A stretch of DNA of 63,539 nucleotides from Flavobacterium tructae (GTDB lineage Bacteria > Bacteroidota > Bacteroidia > Flavobacteriales > Flavobacteriaceae): assembly GCF_002217475.1 (NCBI RefSeq), contig NZ_MUHH01000046.1, forward strand, positions 1 through 63,539, read 5' to 3'. Positions within the stretch are counted from its first letter, which is position 1. Each line of letters opens with the position of its first letter. A program made the translations under genes and the position numbers. Under the pieces are notes generated by a model, which worked only from the letters and a program-made list of their open reading frames with translations, was not told where the DNA came from and did not search any database. Positions 9,286 through 18,535 of the stretch are shown here, piece after piece.

Positions 9286-9969
9286 ATGGCTGGAGAATTA
9301 GAAAAACTAAAAATCGTAGCTTATAGTGACCCGCAGTTTAATAACAAAATTGCCGACGGTAAGTTTTCTACGCTTATGAATCCGGAGAAATATACCTATC
9401 ACTATAAAATTGAGACTGATGACACTCAGGCCTCCGGAACGAGTACGGTATCTCCTAAGTTCAACAAAAAACTACCGGAGAATCTGGAACTTGATTTTGT
9501 TTTCGACCGATCGGGAGTGATTAGCGGCTATAAAAGTTCGAGAAATGGCATTATAGACGACATTGAGAAATTTAAAAAGGTCATTCTGGATTACAACGGT
9601 GACGAACACAAACCCAACTATCTCATGATTTCATGGGGAACCTTGCTTTTTAAAGGGGCTCTAACCGAAATGGAAATAGAATTCAAACTCTTTAATCCGG
9701 ACGGAACTCCTATAAGAGCTATCGCAAAAGCGAAATTTCAGGGTTTTGTGGAAGACAACCTCAGAGCAGCTAGAGAAAATAATAAATCGCCGGATCTAAC
9801 GCATTACAGAATTGTAAAAGAAGGCGATACTTTACCCTTGATGACCTATCATATTTACGGTGATTCTAAGTATTATCTCGAAGTTGCAAAAGTCAATAAC
9901 ATTATCAATTTCAGAAAATTAAAAACAGGGCAAAAACTATTTTTCCCACCCTTACAAAAACAATCCTGA
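9286..9969 (+). CDS. eCIS LysM-domain tube-baseplate protein (Pvc7/Afp7-like)
   Basis: A 227-aa protein that in related particles links the tube initiator to the spike/baseplate hub. The N-terminal CIS-tube-like domain (about residues 1-165) includes FSTLMNPEKYTYHYKIE and LELDFVFDRSG. The C-terminal LysM domain (about 172-225) includes HYRIVKEGDTLPLMTYHIYG and TGQKLFFPP. Such LysM domains stabilise baseplates in phage gp53-like proteins rather than necessarily binding peptidoglycan. Its TGA stop overlaps the ATG of the VgrG-like gene by one base, giving tight coupling with its expected binding partner. Confidence 0.88.
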   Translation: MAGELEKLKIVAYSDPQFNNKIADGKFSTLMNPEKYTYHYKIETDDTQASGTSTVSPKFNKKLPENLELDFVFDRSGVISGYKSSRNGIIDDIEKFKKVILDYNGDEHKPNYLMISWGTLLFKGALTEMEIEFKLFNPDGTPIRAIAKAKFQGFVEDNLRAARENNKSPDLTHYRIVKEGDTLPLMTYHIYGDSKYYLEVAKVNNIINFRKLKTGQKLFFPPLQKQS

Positions 9970-11714
9970 TGAACAACAGCGGAGTCATACAAACCAGTCA
10001 AAGTGCCGATTTAGTAACGTACAAAATTTTAATTGAAGGGGAAGAATTGTCTAAAACCTATCAGGTAAAAAGTATTGTAGTGCAAAATGAGGTGAACCGA
10101 ATTCCTATGGCTCAAATTGTTCTCACAGACGGAGAAGCTTCTGAAAGAGATTTTAAACTGAGTAATGAGGATTTATTGATTCCGGGAAAAAAACTTGAAA
10201 TCAATGCCGGTTATCACAATGATGAGGAGGCCATTTACAAAGGAATCATCATCAAGCATTCAATTAAAATAAAAAGCGGTGCTTCTTTGCTGATTATTGA
10301 ATGTAAAGACGAAGCAGTAAAACTAACGATCGGCAGAAAGAGCAAGTATTTTTATGATGTAAAAGACAGTGATGCTTTTGAAGAAATTATAGGCACATAC
10401 GGACTGGAAAAAGACGTTGAAGCTACTAATTTTAGTCATAAAGAACTGGTTCAGTACAATACTTCCGACTGGGATTTTATCGTTTCAAGAGCACAGGCTA
10501 ACGGAAAACTTTGTTTTGTAGAGAACGGAAAAATCACCATCAGCAAACCTGATCTGAGTTCAGCAGCTGTCGAAACCATTACTTTCGGAGCAACTTTACT
10601 CGATTTTGATGCCGAAATTGATGCCCGAAATCAATTTGCCAAAGTGTCTTCGTACAGCTGGGATTATACCAATCAGGAATTAGTAGAAATTGAAGCCAGT
10701 GATCCCGGAGTAAGTCTCAATGGAAATTTATCGGCTTCTGATTTGTCCGAAACTATCGAACTGGAAAATTTGGAACTGCGTCACGGTGGTGCCATTACCG
10801 AAACAGAATTGCAGGATTGGGCCGACGCCAAATTACTGTTTCAGCAATTATCCAAAGTTCGCGGAAGAGTGAAATTTCAAGGAATTCCTGCCGTAAAGCC
10901 CAACACCATCATTACACTGGAAGGCGTTGGCGACCGATTCAACGGAAGTGCTTACATCACGGGAGTTTTTCACGAACTAACAGAAGGAAACTGGACCATC
11001 GATGCTCAATTTGGATTAAATCCTGAGTGGTTCTCTGAAACCTATGACATTCACACACCAACAGGTTCCGGAATCATGCCGGCCATAAAAGGACTTCATG
11101 CCGGAATCGTAACACAACTGGAAGGCGACCCCAATGGTGAAGACCGAATTCTGGTCAAAATTCCCATCATCAACAATGAAGAACAGGGTATTTGGTGCCG
11201 TGTCGCTTCGCCCGATGCAGGAGAAAACAGAGGTATTTTTTTCAGACCTGAAATAGAAGATGAAGTGATTATTGGTTTTGTCAACGAAGATCCAAACAAC
11301 GCCATCGTTTTGGGCATGCTTCACAGCAGTGGAAAGCCTTCTCCGATTACAGCTTCAGACGATAATCACCAAAAAGGGATTGTAACCCGAAGTGAAATGA
11401 AGGTCATGTTTGATGACGAGAAAAAATCGATAGGAATTGAAACTCCGGCGGGCAAAAAAATAACACTCGACGAAGACCAGGGGGTAATTGTTATTGAAGA
11501 TGAAAATTCGAATGTCATTACCATAGACAGTAATGGTATAAAAATGGAAAGTGCCGGAAACATTGAGATAGTCGCATCAGGTGACGTTAAAATTGAAGGA
11601 ACTAACGTTTCCTTAAAAGCCAAAGCACAGTTTAAAGCCGAAGGAAGTGCGGGAGCAGAAATGTCCTCAAGCGCAGTGGCTATTGTAAAAGGAAGTATCG
11701 TACAAATAAATTAA
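9969..11714 (+). CDS. eCIS VgrG-like spike protein (Pvc8/Afp8; gp27-gp5 fusion)
   Basis: Trimeric central spike that caps the inner tube at the puncturing end. Residues 1 to about 340 form the gp27-like hub (VVQNEVNRIPMAQIVLTDG, then a YNTSDWDFIVSRA segment). Residues about 370-455 form the gp5-like OB fold (GIVTQLEGDPNGEDRILVKI, FFRPEIEDEVIIGF, AIVLGMLHS). The final 110 residues have the short alternating repeats of a beta-helix needle (ITIDSNGIKMESAGNIEIVA and following). The 581 aa is typical for Pvc8. The PAAR tip gene follows after 4 bp. No extra C-terminal effector domain is fused. Confidence 0.92.
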   Translation: MNNSGVIQTSQSADLVTYKILIEGEELSKTYQVKSIVVQNEVNRIPMAQIVLTDGEASERDFKLSNEDLLIPGKKLEINAGYHNDEEAIYKGIIIKHSIKIKSGASLLIIECKDEAVKLTIGRKSKYFYDVKDSDAFEEIIGTYGLEKDVEATNFSHKELVQYNTSDWDFIVSRAQANGKLCFVENGKITISKPDLSSAAVETITFGATLLDFDAEIDARNQFAKVSSYSWDYTNQELVEIEASDPGVSLNGNLSASDLSETIELENLELRHGGAITETELQDWADAKLLFQQLSKVRGRVKFQGIPAVKPNTIITLEGVGDRFNGSAYITGVFHELTEGNWTIDAQFGLNPEWFSETYDIHTPTGSGIMPAIKGLHAGIVTQLEGDPNGEDRILVKIPIINNEEQGIWCRVASPDAGENRGIFFRPEIEDEVIIGFVNEDPNNAIVLGMLHSSGKPSPITASDDNHQKGIVTRSEMKVMFDDEKKSIGIETPAGKKITLDEDQGVIVIEDENSNVITIDSNGIKMESAGNIEIVASGDVKIEGTNVSLKAKAQFKAEGSAGAEMSSSAVAIVKGSIVQIN

Positions 11715-11718
11715 AATT

Positions 11719-12009
11719 ATGGGAGCACCAGCCGCCAGAATTACAGATATGCATGTTTGTCCAATGGTTACCGGAACCGTTCCGCATGTGGGAGGGCCAA
11801 TTTTACCTGCCGGTTCGCCAACCGTATTAATTGGCGGAGTTCCAGCCGCATGTGTTGGAGATATGGCTACCTGCACAGGACCTCCTGATACCATCGCCGC
11901 AGGTTCGGCAACCGTTTTAATTGGAGGAAAACCCGCAGCACGTATGGGGGATTCCACCGCACATGGAGGCACAATAGTAGCCGGATTAGCAACCGTTTTA
12001 ATTGGTTAA
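11719..12009 (+). CDS. eCIS PAAR-repeat spike tip protein (Pvc10/Afp10-like)
   Basis: A 96-aa PAAR protein that sharpens the VgrG spike. Two or three PAAR units are visible (GAPAARITDMHVC, GGVPAACVGDMATC, GGKPAARMGDSTAHGG), with repeated SPTVLIGG/SATVLIGG/LATVLIG strands. The His/Cys residues (HVCP, H28, CVGD, C-x-G, H) are suited to the usual Zn site near the tip. There is no C-terminal toxin extension, so it is a pure structural tip. It begins 4 bp after the spike stop and ends 2 bp before the gp25-like gene. Confidence 0.92.
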   Translation: MGAPAARITDMHVCPMVTGTVPHVGGPILPAGSPTVLIGGVPAACVGDMATCTGPPDTIAAGSATVLIGGKPAARMGDSTAHGGTIVAGLATVLIG

Positions 12010-12011
12010 TT

Positions 12012-12422
12012 ATGGAAACAGATCAAGCTTTTTTAGGAACCGGATGGAGTTTTCCTCCCGAATTTAAGAAAACAACCAGAGCTACTGTAATGATTTCTGA
12101 TGAAGAAGACATTAAAAGCAGTCTGGAGATTCTATTGTCAACCAAAATAGGAGAACGTATTATGGTCCCTAAATACGGCTGTAATGTAGACGAACTTCTT
12201 TTTGAACCGTTAACCACAACCTTAAAAACGTATGTGTCTGAACTCATCAGAACCGCCATTTTATACCATGAACCACGAATTGATGTGGAGAAAATCGACA
12301 TCAGTCAGGGAGATGATTTAAATGGGGAATTGTTAGTGGCTTTAGATTACAGAATAAGAGCTACCAATTCCAGAACTAATATGGTATATCCTTTCTACAA
12401 ACAAGAAGGAACTAATATTTAA
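12012..12422 (+). CDS. eCIS baseplate wedge protein (gp25-like, Pvc9/Afp9)
   Basis: A 136-aa gp25/GPW family protein that initiates sheath polymerisation on the baseplate. The motif ERIMVPKYGCNVDELLFEPL, with the family-typical GER-x(5)-G-x(5)-LFEP pattern, is clear. The upstream EDIKSSLEILLSTKIGERI helix/strand and a C-terminal DYRIRATNSRTNMVYPF fit the sheath-like handshake fold. A 72-bp gap follows, the largest in the structural part of the operon, containing a small inverted repeat. Confidence 0.9.
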   Translation: METDQAFLGTGWSFPPEFKKTTRATVMISDEEDIKSSLEILLSTKIGERIMVPKYGCNVDELLFEPLTTTLKTYVSELIRTAILYHEPRIDVEKIDISQGDDLNGELLVALDYRIRATNSRTNMVYPFYKQEGTNI

Positions 12423-12443
12423 TACCGATTGTATATTCAATAT

Positions 12444-12462
12444 AGTCCAATTGCATTGGACT
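12444..12462 (+). promoter_or_regulatory. Intra-operon inverted repeat (7-bp stem)
   Basis: AGTCCAA-TTGCA-TTGGACT lies in the 72-bp gap between the gp25-like and J-like baseplate genes. It is followed by A-rich sequence, not a T-run, so it is not a typical terminator. It could be an RNA-processing or stability element that adjusts the stoichiometry of the following genes. Confidence 0.35.
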
Positions 12463-12494
12463 AAAAGATAAGTAAAATTGATATAAAAAGCATT

Positions 12495-15400
12495 ATGTGT
12501 AACAACAGCGACCATACCAACGATACCTTATTTAAAAGAAATGGCACCGATCAGGGCGACCGCGTGAATAGTATTCTCGATCCCCACAATTTGGAACTCC
12601 ATGACTTTGATAAGGAAGACTGGTTTCTTTTTACCTATAATTTTGCCAAACAGGTTAACTTTTTTGACACCACCAACAGCAAAAAAGCTTCCGGAAACTG
12701 GCAGGAAATTTTTGATCATTTTGGCTATTCGAAAAAAGACATTCCAAACAGAAAAGACAAAGATTATACGCTTCTGAAACAAAGTATTTCGGAAACACTT
12801 CGGGATATTGAATTCGAAGGCACGTTAACGCCTCACATGACCCTTTTTATCTGTTTCCTGAAATTATTGGAACTGTCTAAAGAGCGCTTTAATAAAATTA
12901 CCAAAAAACATCTCGATTTCTTTTATAAGGATATTTTACAAATCGAAAAACTCGCTGCAAAACCGGATCAGGTACATGTTATTTTCGAGCTGGCTAAAAA
13001 AAGTACCGAAGAACGAATCGAAGCGCAAACACAATTGGATGCAGGAAAAGATGCTTTAGGCAACAAACTTATCTATAAAACAACCGAAGAATTAGTTGCC
13101 AACAAAGCTCAAATTACGGCGCTTAAGAGTGTTTATAATGATACTACCCTAGGGGAGATAAAATGCAGTCAGGTGGCCAACTCTCTTGATGGAAAGGGAG
13201 AAAGTCTTAAGGAAGGATCAAAGTACTGGTTGCCATTTGGATATACTTCTAATGAAGAAAAATATACTGAACTGGAAGCTGCCCGACTTGGCTTTACCAT
13301 TGCTTCGCCCCTATTGCAATTAAAAGAAGGCGAAAGAAATATTGATATTACTATTACTTTCAATGAAGCTTTTACTTTTGATACCGAACCATTTAAGGAA
13401 CCCATTACCGTCAATGATCTTGTTGATAATATCAGCATTTTCTGCAGTGGCGAAAAAGAATGGCTTGGTCCTTTTAAACTTATAGGAACAGCTGCCACTT
13501 CCGGTATTGTGGAAAAGCAATTGCGATTGGTGTTTCAAATTTCAAAAGATACCCCCTCTATTGTAAACTATAATCAAAAGAAATTAGGAGAACATTTCTC
13601 TACAACAGAACCTGTTATCCGATTCTTAATTCGTACAGAAGACAAAAAAGGACATTATTTATTTAGAAATCTGGTGACCAAAACCATCAGCAGCATCGGT
13701 GTTAAAGTAGACGTAAAAGATGTAAAGTCACTAGTACTGGAAAGCGATACCGGTTTACTAAATGCCGAAAAACCTTTCTATCCTTTTACCACGCAGCCTA
13801 CCAGCGGTTCGTCATTTCTTATTGATTATCCGGAAATGTTTTCAAAAAAATGGAAGAATATCAACGTCTCTATAAAATGGAAAAACACCCCCAAATCTTT
13901 TAAAACGCATTATCAGGCCTACAAAAAGAAATATCAGGATACGACGATAAGCCAGACTCTTTTCTTTAATGGAATGTTTCTGAAAGAAATTATAAAGGAC
14001 AAAGCCGTAAATCAGCCCGAAGACCCTCAGCCTAAAACAGATGCTGTTGCCATAAATATTCCGGAAAAAAGCAAATTAATTCTTAACACAGTCGACACCG
14101 ATCTTATTGTAGACTCCGATGCTTATTTTAAAGGAAATGTGTCCCTCTTAAATAAAGAAAACTGGGAAACCAAAATTACAGACACTACTTTGTTTACGCT
14201 AAAAGACGGGGTTTATGTAACTGAATTTCCTTTAACAGGAGACGGTTACGACATTGACAAGAGCGGCCCGATCCGATTGACGCTAAACCAATCGTTGCTG
14301 CACTCTTTGTACCCAAAAATATATACGCTCGCCATTATGAGTAAAATTGCGGATACCCTGATTCCGAATGAAGCTTATACGCCATTTGTCGAAACCATTA
14401 GTTTAGATTATACGGCGGAGGAAACGGTCAATTTTACCCATCAAACCGAAGTCGAATACCAGGCAGAACGAATCCGATTATTTCATGAAGCTCCATTTGG
14501 ACAGAGTGAAGAACATTCTTATTTGAAAAATGTTGCCAGACAAAAAGGGGTTTTGGATGCTAATAGCACGCTTACAAGCCGTCTCGTTCCTGATTATTGC
14601 AAAGGAGGCGAATTTTACATCGGTCTTGAGGAAGCTGAAACTTTACAGCAGGTTGCTTTATTGGTTCAGATACTCGAAGGAAGCGAAAATCCACAGGTGG
14701 ACTCTTTTGTCGGTAGACAAAAAATAGAATGGTTTATTCTTTGTGATAATCAATGGAAAAATATCGAGAATGAAATTTTAGCCAATTCTACCGATAATTT
14801 TTTAAAATCGGGGATTCTGAAATTTGCGATTCCAAAACAGGCTACCAAGACAAATACTTTATTTCCGGACAACCTGATCTGGGTAAGAGGAAAAATGCAT
14901 AAAGCTTATGATGCCGTCTGCAAAGTAATCGATATTAAAACACAAGTCGTTACAGCCGAATTTTACAACCACAATAACGAATTGTCTCATTTAGAAAAAG
15001 GATTGCCTGCTGAAACGATTTCTAAGCTCATTACCCGCATCACGCAGGTTAAAAGTGTCGCGCAGCCTTTTAATTCTTTTAACGGAAAAGCACAGGAATC
15101 AGACGAGACCTATTACAAACGGGTAAGTGAACGTCTTCGTCACAAAAACAGAGCGATAACGCTATGGGATTACGAGCATCTTATCCTTCAGGAATTTCCG
15201 GAAGTTTTCAGAGTAAAATGCCTGAACCATACCAATAATGAAAAGGAATCCTTTCTTTCACCCGGAGATATTACTCTTATAGTGGTCCCGGATATTATAA
15301 ACAAAAATGTATTTGATCTTTATGAGCCGAGAGTAAATACGGCTACCTTAAATAAAATTCGAAATTACATCAGCAATCTCAACAGTATGCATGTCGAAGT

Positions 15401-15833
15401 CGCTGTAATTAATCCGGAATACGAGAAAGTGATCATCAAACTCAATGTGCGGTTTTATGCCCAGTACGATGAGAACTTTTATAAAAAACAGCTCAATGAA
15501 GATATCACCAAATTCTTGTCGCCGTGGGCATTTGACACCACTCAGGACATCCTTTTTGGGATTGAATTACACAGAAGCACCATCATTGACTATATCGAAA
15601 AATTATACTATGTCGATTATTTAGCAGAGTTAGAAATGGCGAAACTCAAAGACAATACCGAATCAGAAAATCCGAGCGATATTACTTATCAGGCAACACT
15701 GGATTTCTTGCCGGTACTGTCACCGTCTAATCCAAAACGCATACTGGTGTCGGTAAAAAATCATATCATTTCTACAAAAATCAACAGTTGTAAAGAACCT
15801 AATTTCCAATCCGAAGAGTCATGTCAATACTAA
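12495..15833 (+). CDS. eCIS baseplate protein, J-like wedge (Pvc11/Afp11-like)
   Basis: Large (1112 aa) soluble baseplate component, corresponding in position and architecture to Pvc11/Afp11 (gp6/J-like). The most recognisable part is the C-terminal region (about residues 855-1090). KAQESDETYYKRVSERLRHK, then ITLWDYEHLILQEFPEVFRV and the following segment up to LYEPRVN are typical of baseplate J-like proteins in contractile systems. The central part is beta-rich and may serve as the arm of the wedge. It overlaps the next baseplate gene by 13 bp, consistent with formation of a heteromeric wedge by the two products. The ATG at 12495 follows the 72-bp spacer. Confidence 0.85.
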   Translation: MCNNSDHTNDTLFKRNGTDQGDRVNSILDPHNLELHDFDKEDWFLFTYNFAKQVNFFDTTNSKKASGNWQEIFDHFGYSKKDIPNRKDKDYTLLKQSISETLRDIEFEGTLTPHMTLFICFLKLLELSKERFNKITKKHLDFFYKDILQIEKLAAKPDQVHVIFELAKKSTEERIEAQTQLDAGKDALGNKLIYKTTEELVANKAQITALKSVYNDTTLGEIKCSQVANSLDGKGESLKEGSKYWLPFGYTSNEEKYTELEAARLGFTIASPLLQLKEGERNIDITITFNEAFTFDTEPFKEPITVNDLVDNISIFCSGEKEWLGPFKLIGTAATSGIVEKQLRLVFQISKDTPSIVNYNQKKLGEHFSTTEPVIRFLIRTEDKKGHYLFRNLVTKTISSIGVKVDVKDVKSLVLESDTGLLNAEKPFYPFTTQPTSGSSFLIDYPEMFSKKWKNINVSIKWKNTPKSFKTHYQAYKKKYQDTTISQTLFFNGMFLKEIIKDKAVNQPEDPQPKTDAVAINIPEKSKLILNTVDTDLIVDSDAYFKGNVSLLNKENWETKITDTTLFTLKDGVYVTEFPLTGDGYDIDKSGPIRLTLNQSLLHSLYPKIYTLAIMSKIADTLIPNEAYTPFVETISLDYTAEETVNFTHQTEVEYQAERIRLFHEAPFGQSEEHSYLKNVARQKGVLDANSTLTSRLVPDYCKGGEFYIGLEEAETLQQVALLVQILEGSENPQVDSFVGRQKIEWFILCDNQWKNIENEILANSTDNFLKSGILKFAIPKQATKTNTLFPDNLIWVRGKMHKAYDAVCKVIDIKTQVVTAEFYNHNNELSHLEKGLPAETISKLITRITQVKSVAQPFNSFNGKAQESDETYYKRVSERLRHKNRAITLWDYEHLILQEFPEVFRVKCLNHTNNEKESFLSPGDITLIVVPDIINKNVFDLYEPRVNTATLNKIRNYISNLNSMHVEVAVINPEYEKVIIKLNVRFYAQYDENFYKKQLNEDITKFLSPWAFDTTQDILFGIELHRSTIIDYIEKLYYVDYLAELEMAKLKDNTESENPSDITYQATLDFLPVLSPSNPKRILVSVKNHIISTKINSCKEPNFQSEESCQY

Positions 15834-18523
15834 ATCCACATAATACAATTCCTAAAAAGGTTGCGACCGAAGATGACCTGGATTTTTTCTATCTCAGAAA
15901 AAAAGGCATTGAGTATATCGAACAGCTGGGTGGCAAATTATGGACTGATTTTAATTCGCATGATCCCGGTATCACGATGCTGGAGATGCTTTGTTATGCT
16001 ATAACCGATCTTGGCATGAGAACCGATTTGCCGATCGAAAACCTCCTTGCTTCTGACGTAAAAGAAAAAGATATTCCCAACCAGTTTTTTAAGGCTTCGG
16101 AAGTATTGACTACAAGTCCCGTAACTGCACTGGATTACAGAAAACTGTTTATCGATATTGACGGCGTTAAAAACTGCTGGCCGGCCAAACACTACAAAAC
16201 CGTTTACGTGAATTGTAAAGACGAGCAATTATCTTATAATTATCAGGATTTTAACGAACTCCCAAGCCGCCTTAAAAAGCAATTTCAGCTCAAAGGTTTA
16301 TACGATCTTTATGTCGATTTTGAGAGCAATAAACTTTCTGACATTAATAACGTCAAAGACCTCATCAGAAAAAAATTCCATGCCAACAGAAATCTGTGCG
16401 AAGACCTGATTAACATTATAAAAGTCGATGAATATCCTATAAAAATATGCGCCAGTATTGAGATTGATACTCAGGCCGACGAAGAAATGGTTCATGCCCT
16501 GGTGTTAACCGCATTGGATGGTTATTTATCGACCACCGTTAATTTTTATTCGGTTAAGCAAATGCTCGATAAGGGATACACCTCCTTAGAAATTTTTGAC
16601 GGGCCAGTTTTGGAACATGGTTTTATTGATACTAAAGAATTAATCGAAGCCGAACTGACCAGTGAGGTGCGATTATCGGATATTATCAAACTGATCATGA
16701 ATGTGCCCGGAGTGCTGACCATCAAAGATATTTCTCTTGGAAATTGCGGCGATGATGAAGCGGTGGCCAATCAGTGGCTGCTTTGCCTTAAAGAATACCA
16801 AAAACCGGTAATCTGTAATAAAAGTGTTTTCAACTACAATAAAGGCGTACTACCTCTGAACATCAATAAAACTCAGGTGGATCTTTATTTAAAAGAAATT
16901 AATGACGTAAAAGATAAAGCTACCGATTATTCCAGCAAACACAAAGAACTGAAAATACCAAAAGGCACTTATTTAAACCCAAACAGTTATACCACCATAC
17001 AAAACGATTTTCCGGATACGTATGGTATCGGAGAAGTTGGTTTACCGTCAGGAGCCACAGTCGCCCGACAATCGCAGGCCAAACAGCTTAAAGCCTATCT
17101 TTTATTCTTCGACCAAATTCTGGCCAGTTATTTTAAACATTTGGGAAAAGTCAACGAGATACTTTCGGTAAGCGGCAATCTCACTAAAACATTTTTTACC
17201 CAAGCGGTAAAAGACATTAAAGGCTTTAGCGAACTGGTAAAGGACTATCCTGAAAACAATGATGATTATCTGACCGAAATTCTTTTTAAAGAGCTGGACA
17301 ACAATATTGAAAGACGAAATTCTATTCTGGACCATCTTTTAGGGCGCTTTGCAGAACGTTTCTCTGAGTATGTTTTCATTAACAAAAGTATCTATGGCAG
17401 TGCTACGGATGAAGTGGTGCTGAAAAATAAAGAAGACTTTTTGAAAGATTATAAGATCGTAAGCAAAAACCGCGGCAGTTCTTTTAACTATTACCGACAG
17501 CCCAACAGCAATCTGTGGGATACGGATAATGTCTCGGGGGTAAAAAAGAGAATTGCAAGGCTTTTGGGGATTAAAAACTACAACAGAAGACATCTTTCGG
17601 ATTCCTTTGTTGATCTCTATCATTTTATTGATTCAGACAATCAACTGGTATACCGATGGAGAATCAGGGATGATAAAAACAAAATCGTGCTCTCTGCCAC
17701 AACAGAGTATTATGACACCTCTATTGCCAATCGGGAAATGTACTTTGCTATTTTACAAATCATTCAAACCCGAGAATACAATGTCGAAGAAGCCTTTAAA
17801 AAAGGCATCACAGATCCACAGGTCATCGATAACATCCAGATACATCAGTCTCCTTCCGGAAAGTATTCGTATGACATCATTAATCCGTTAATTACGGATG
17901 TGAACAATAAGGACCGTATCATTGCCAAAAGGTACACTTACTACAGTTCTTTGGCTAAAGTAAAGCAGTCTATTCTCGATTTGATTCATTTTATGAAAGA
18001 AGTGTTTACAGAGGAAGGGTTGTTTATTGTAGAACACATGATGCTTCGTCCCGATGTGAACCAGACTATTGTGGATTCGGCAACATTTTTACCGATCTGT
18101 ACTGATGAGTGCAAGAGCTGTGAGCCTCTGGACCCTTACTCCTATCGCGTAAGTATTATTCTGCCCGGATATACTTTGCGTTTTGCCAACATCGATTTCA
18201 GAAATTATATCGAAAAAGTAATTAAGGAAGAATTACCGGCGCATGTTCTGGCAAAAATCTGCTGGATCGGACATCGGAAAAATGAAATTCAAAATCCGGC
18301 AGAAAACGAACTTTTGCGGTTTGAGAACTCTTACAAGGATTATTTATTTGCCAAAACCCTATTGAACCAGGATCAGCCGGAGACAGAACTCATAAAGCTT
18401 ATCACGTCTCTATCGAACCTCAGCAATTTATATCCTACAGGAAGATTATTTGACTGCAACGACGAAAACGAAAATCAATTCGAGAAAATAATACTGGGAA
18501 AAACAAATTTAGGATCACTATAA
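15821..18523 (+). CDS. eCIS baseplate wedge protein (Pvc12/Afp12-like)
   Basis: A 900-aa protein, the second wedge partner. The N-terminus FFYLRKKGIEYIEQLGGKLW followed by TDFNSHDPGITMLEMLCYAI is the hallmark of the Afp12/Pvc12 family (the 'DFNxHDPGxTxLE' motif). The rest has helical and beta segments without enzyme motifs. The C-terminal part contains a small Cys cluster (CTDECKSCEP, near residue 768), which may bind a metal. Position 12 bp before the PKD protein and the 13-bp overlap with the J-like gene support the role. The overlap shows that synthesis of the two wedge subunits is coupled. Confidence 0.85.
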   Translation: MSILNPHNTIPKKVATEDDLDFFYLRKKGIEYIEQLGGKLWTDFNSHDPGITMLEMLCYAITDLGMRTDLPIENLLASDVKEKDIPNQFFKASEVLTTSPVTALDYRKLFIDIDGVKNCWPAKHYKTVYVNCKDEQLSYNYQDFNELPSRLKKQFQLKGLYDLYVDFESNKLSDINNVKDLIRKKFHANRNLCEDLINIIKVDEYPIKICASIEIDTQADEEMVHALVLTALDGYLSTTVNFYSVKQMLDKGYTSLEIFDGPVLEHGFIDTKELIEAELTSEVRLSDIIKLIMNVPGVLTIKDISLGNCGDDEAVANQWLLCLKEYQKPVICNKSVFNYNKGVLPLNINKTQVDLYLKEINDVKDKATDYSSKHKELKIPKGTYLNPNSYTTIQNDFPDTYGIGEVGLPSGATVARQSQAKQLKAYLLFFDQILASYFKHLGKVNEILSVSGNLTKTFFTQAVKDIKGFSELVKDYPENNDDYLTEILFKELDNNIERRNSILDHLLGRFAERFSEYVFINKSIYGSATDEVVLKNKEDFLKDYKIVSKNRGSSFNYYRQPNSNLWDTDNVSGVKKRIARLLGIKNYNRRHLSDSFVDLYHFIDSDNQLVYRWRIRDDKNKIVLSATTEYYDTSIANREMYFAILQIIQTREYNVEEAFKKGITDPQVIDNIQIHQSPSGKYSYDIINPLITDVNNKDRIIAKRYTYYSSLAKVKQSILDLIHFMKEVFTEEGLFIVEHMMLRPDVNQTIVDSATFLPICTDECKSCEPLDPYSYRVSIILPGYTLRFANIDFRNYIEKVIKEELPAHVLAKICWIGHRKNEIQNPAENELLRFENSYKDYLFAKTLLNQDQPETELIKLITSLSNLSNLYPTGRLFDCNDENENQFEKIILGKTNLGSL

Positions 18524-18535
18524 ATACCATTCAAA

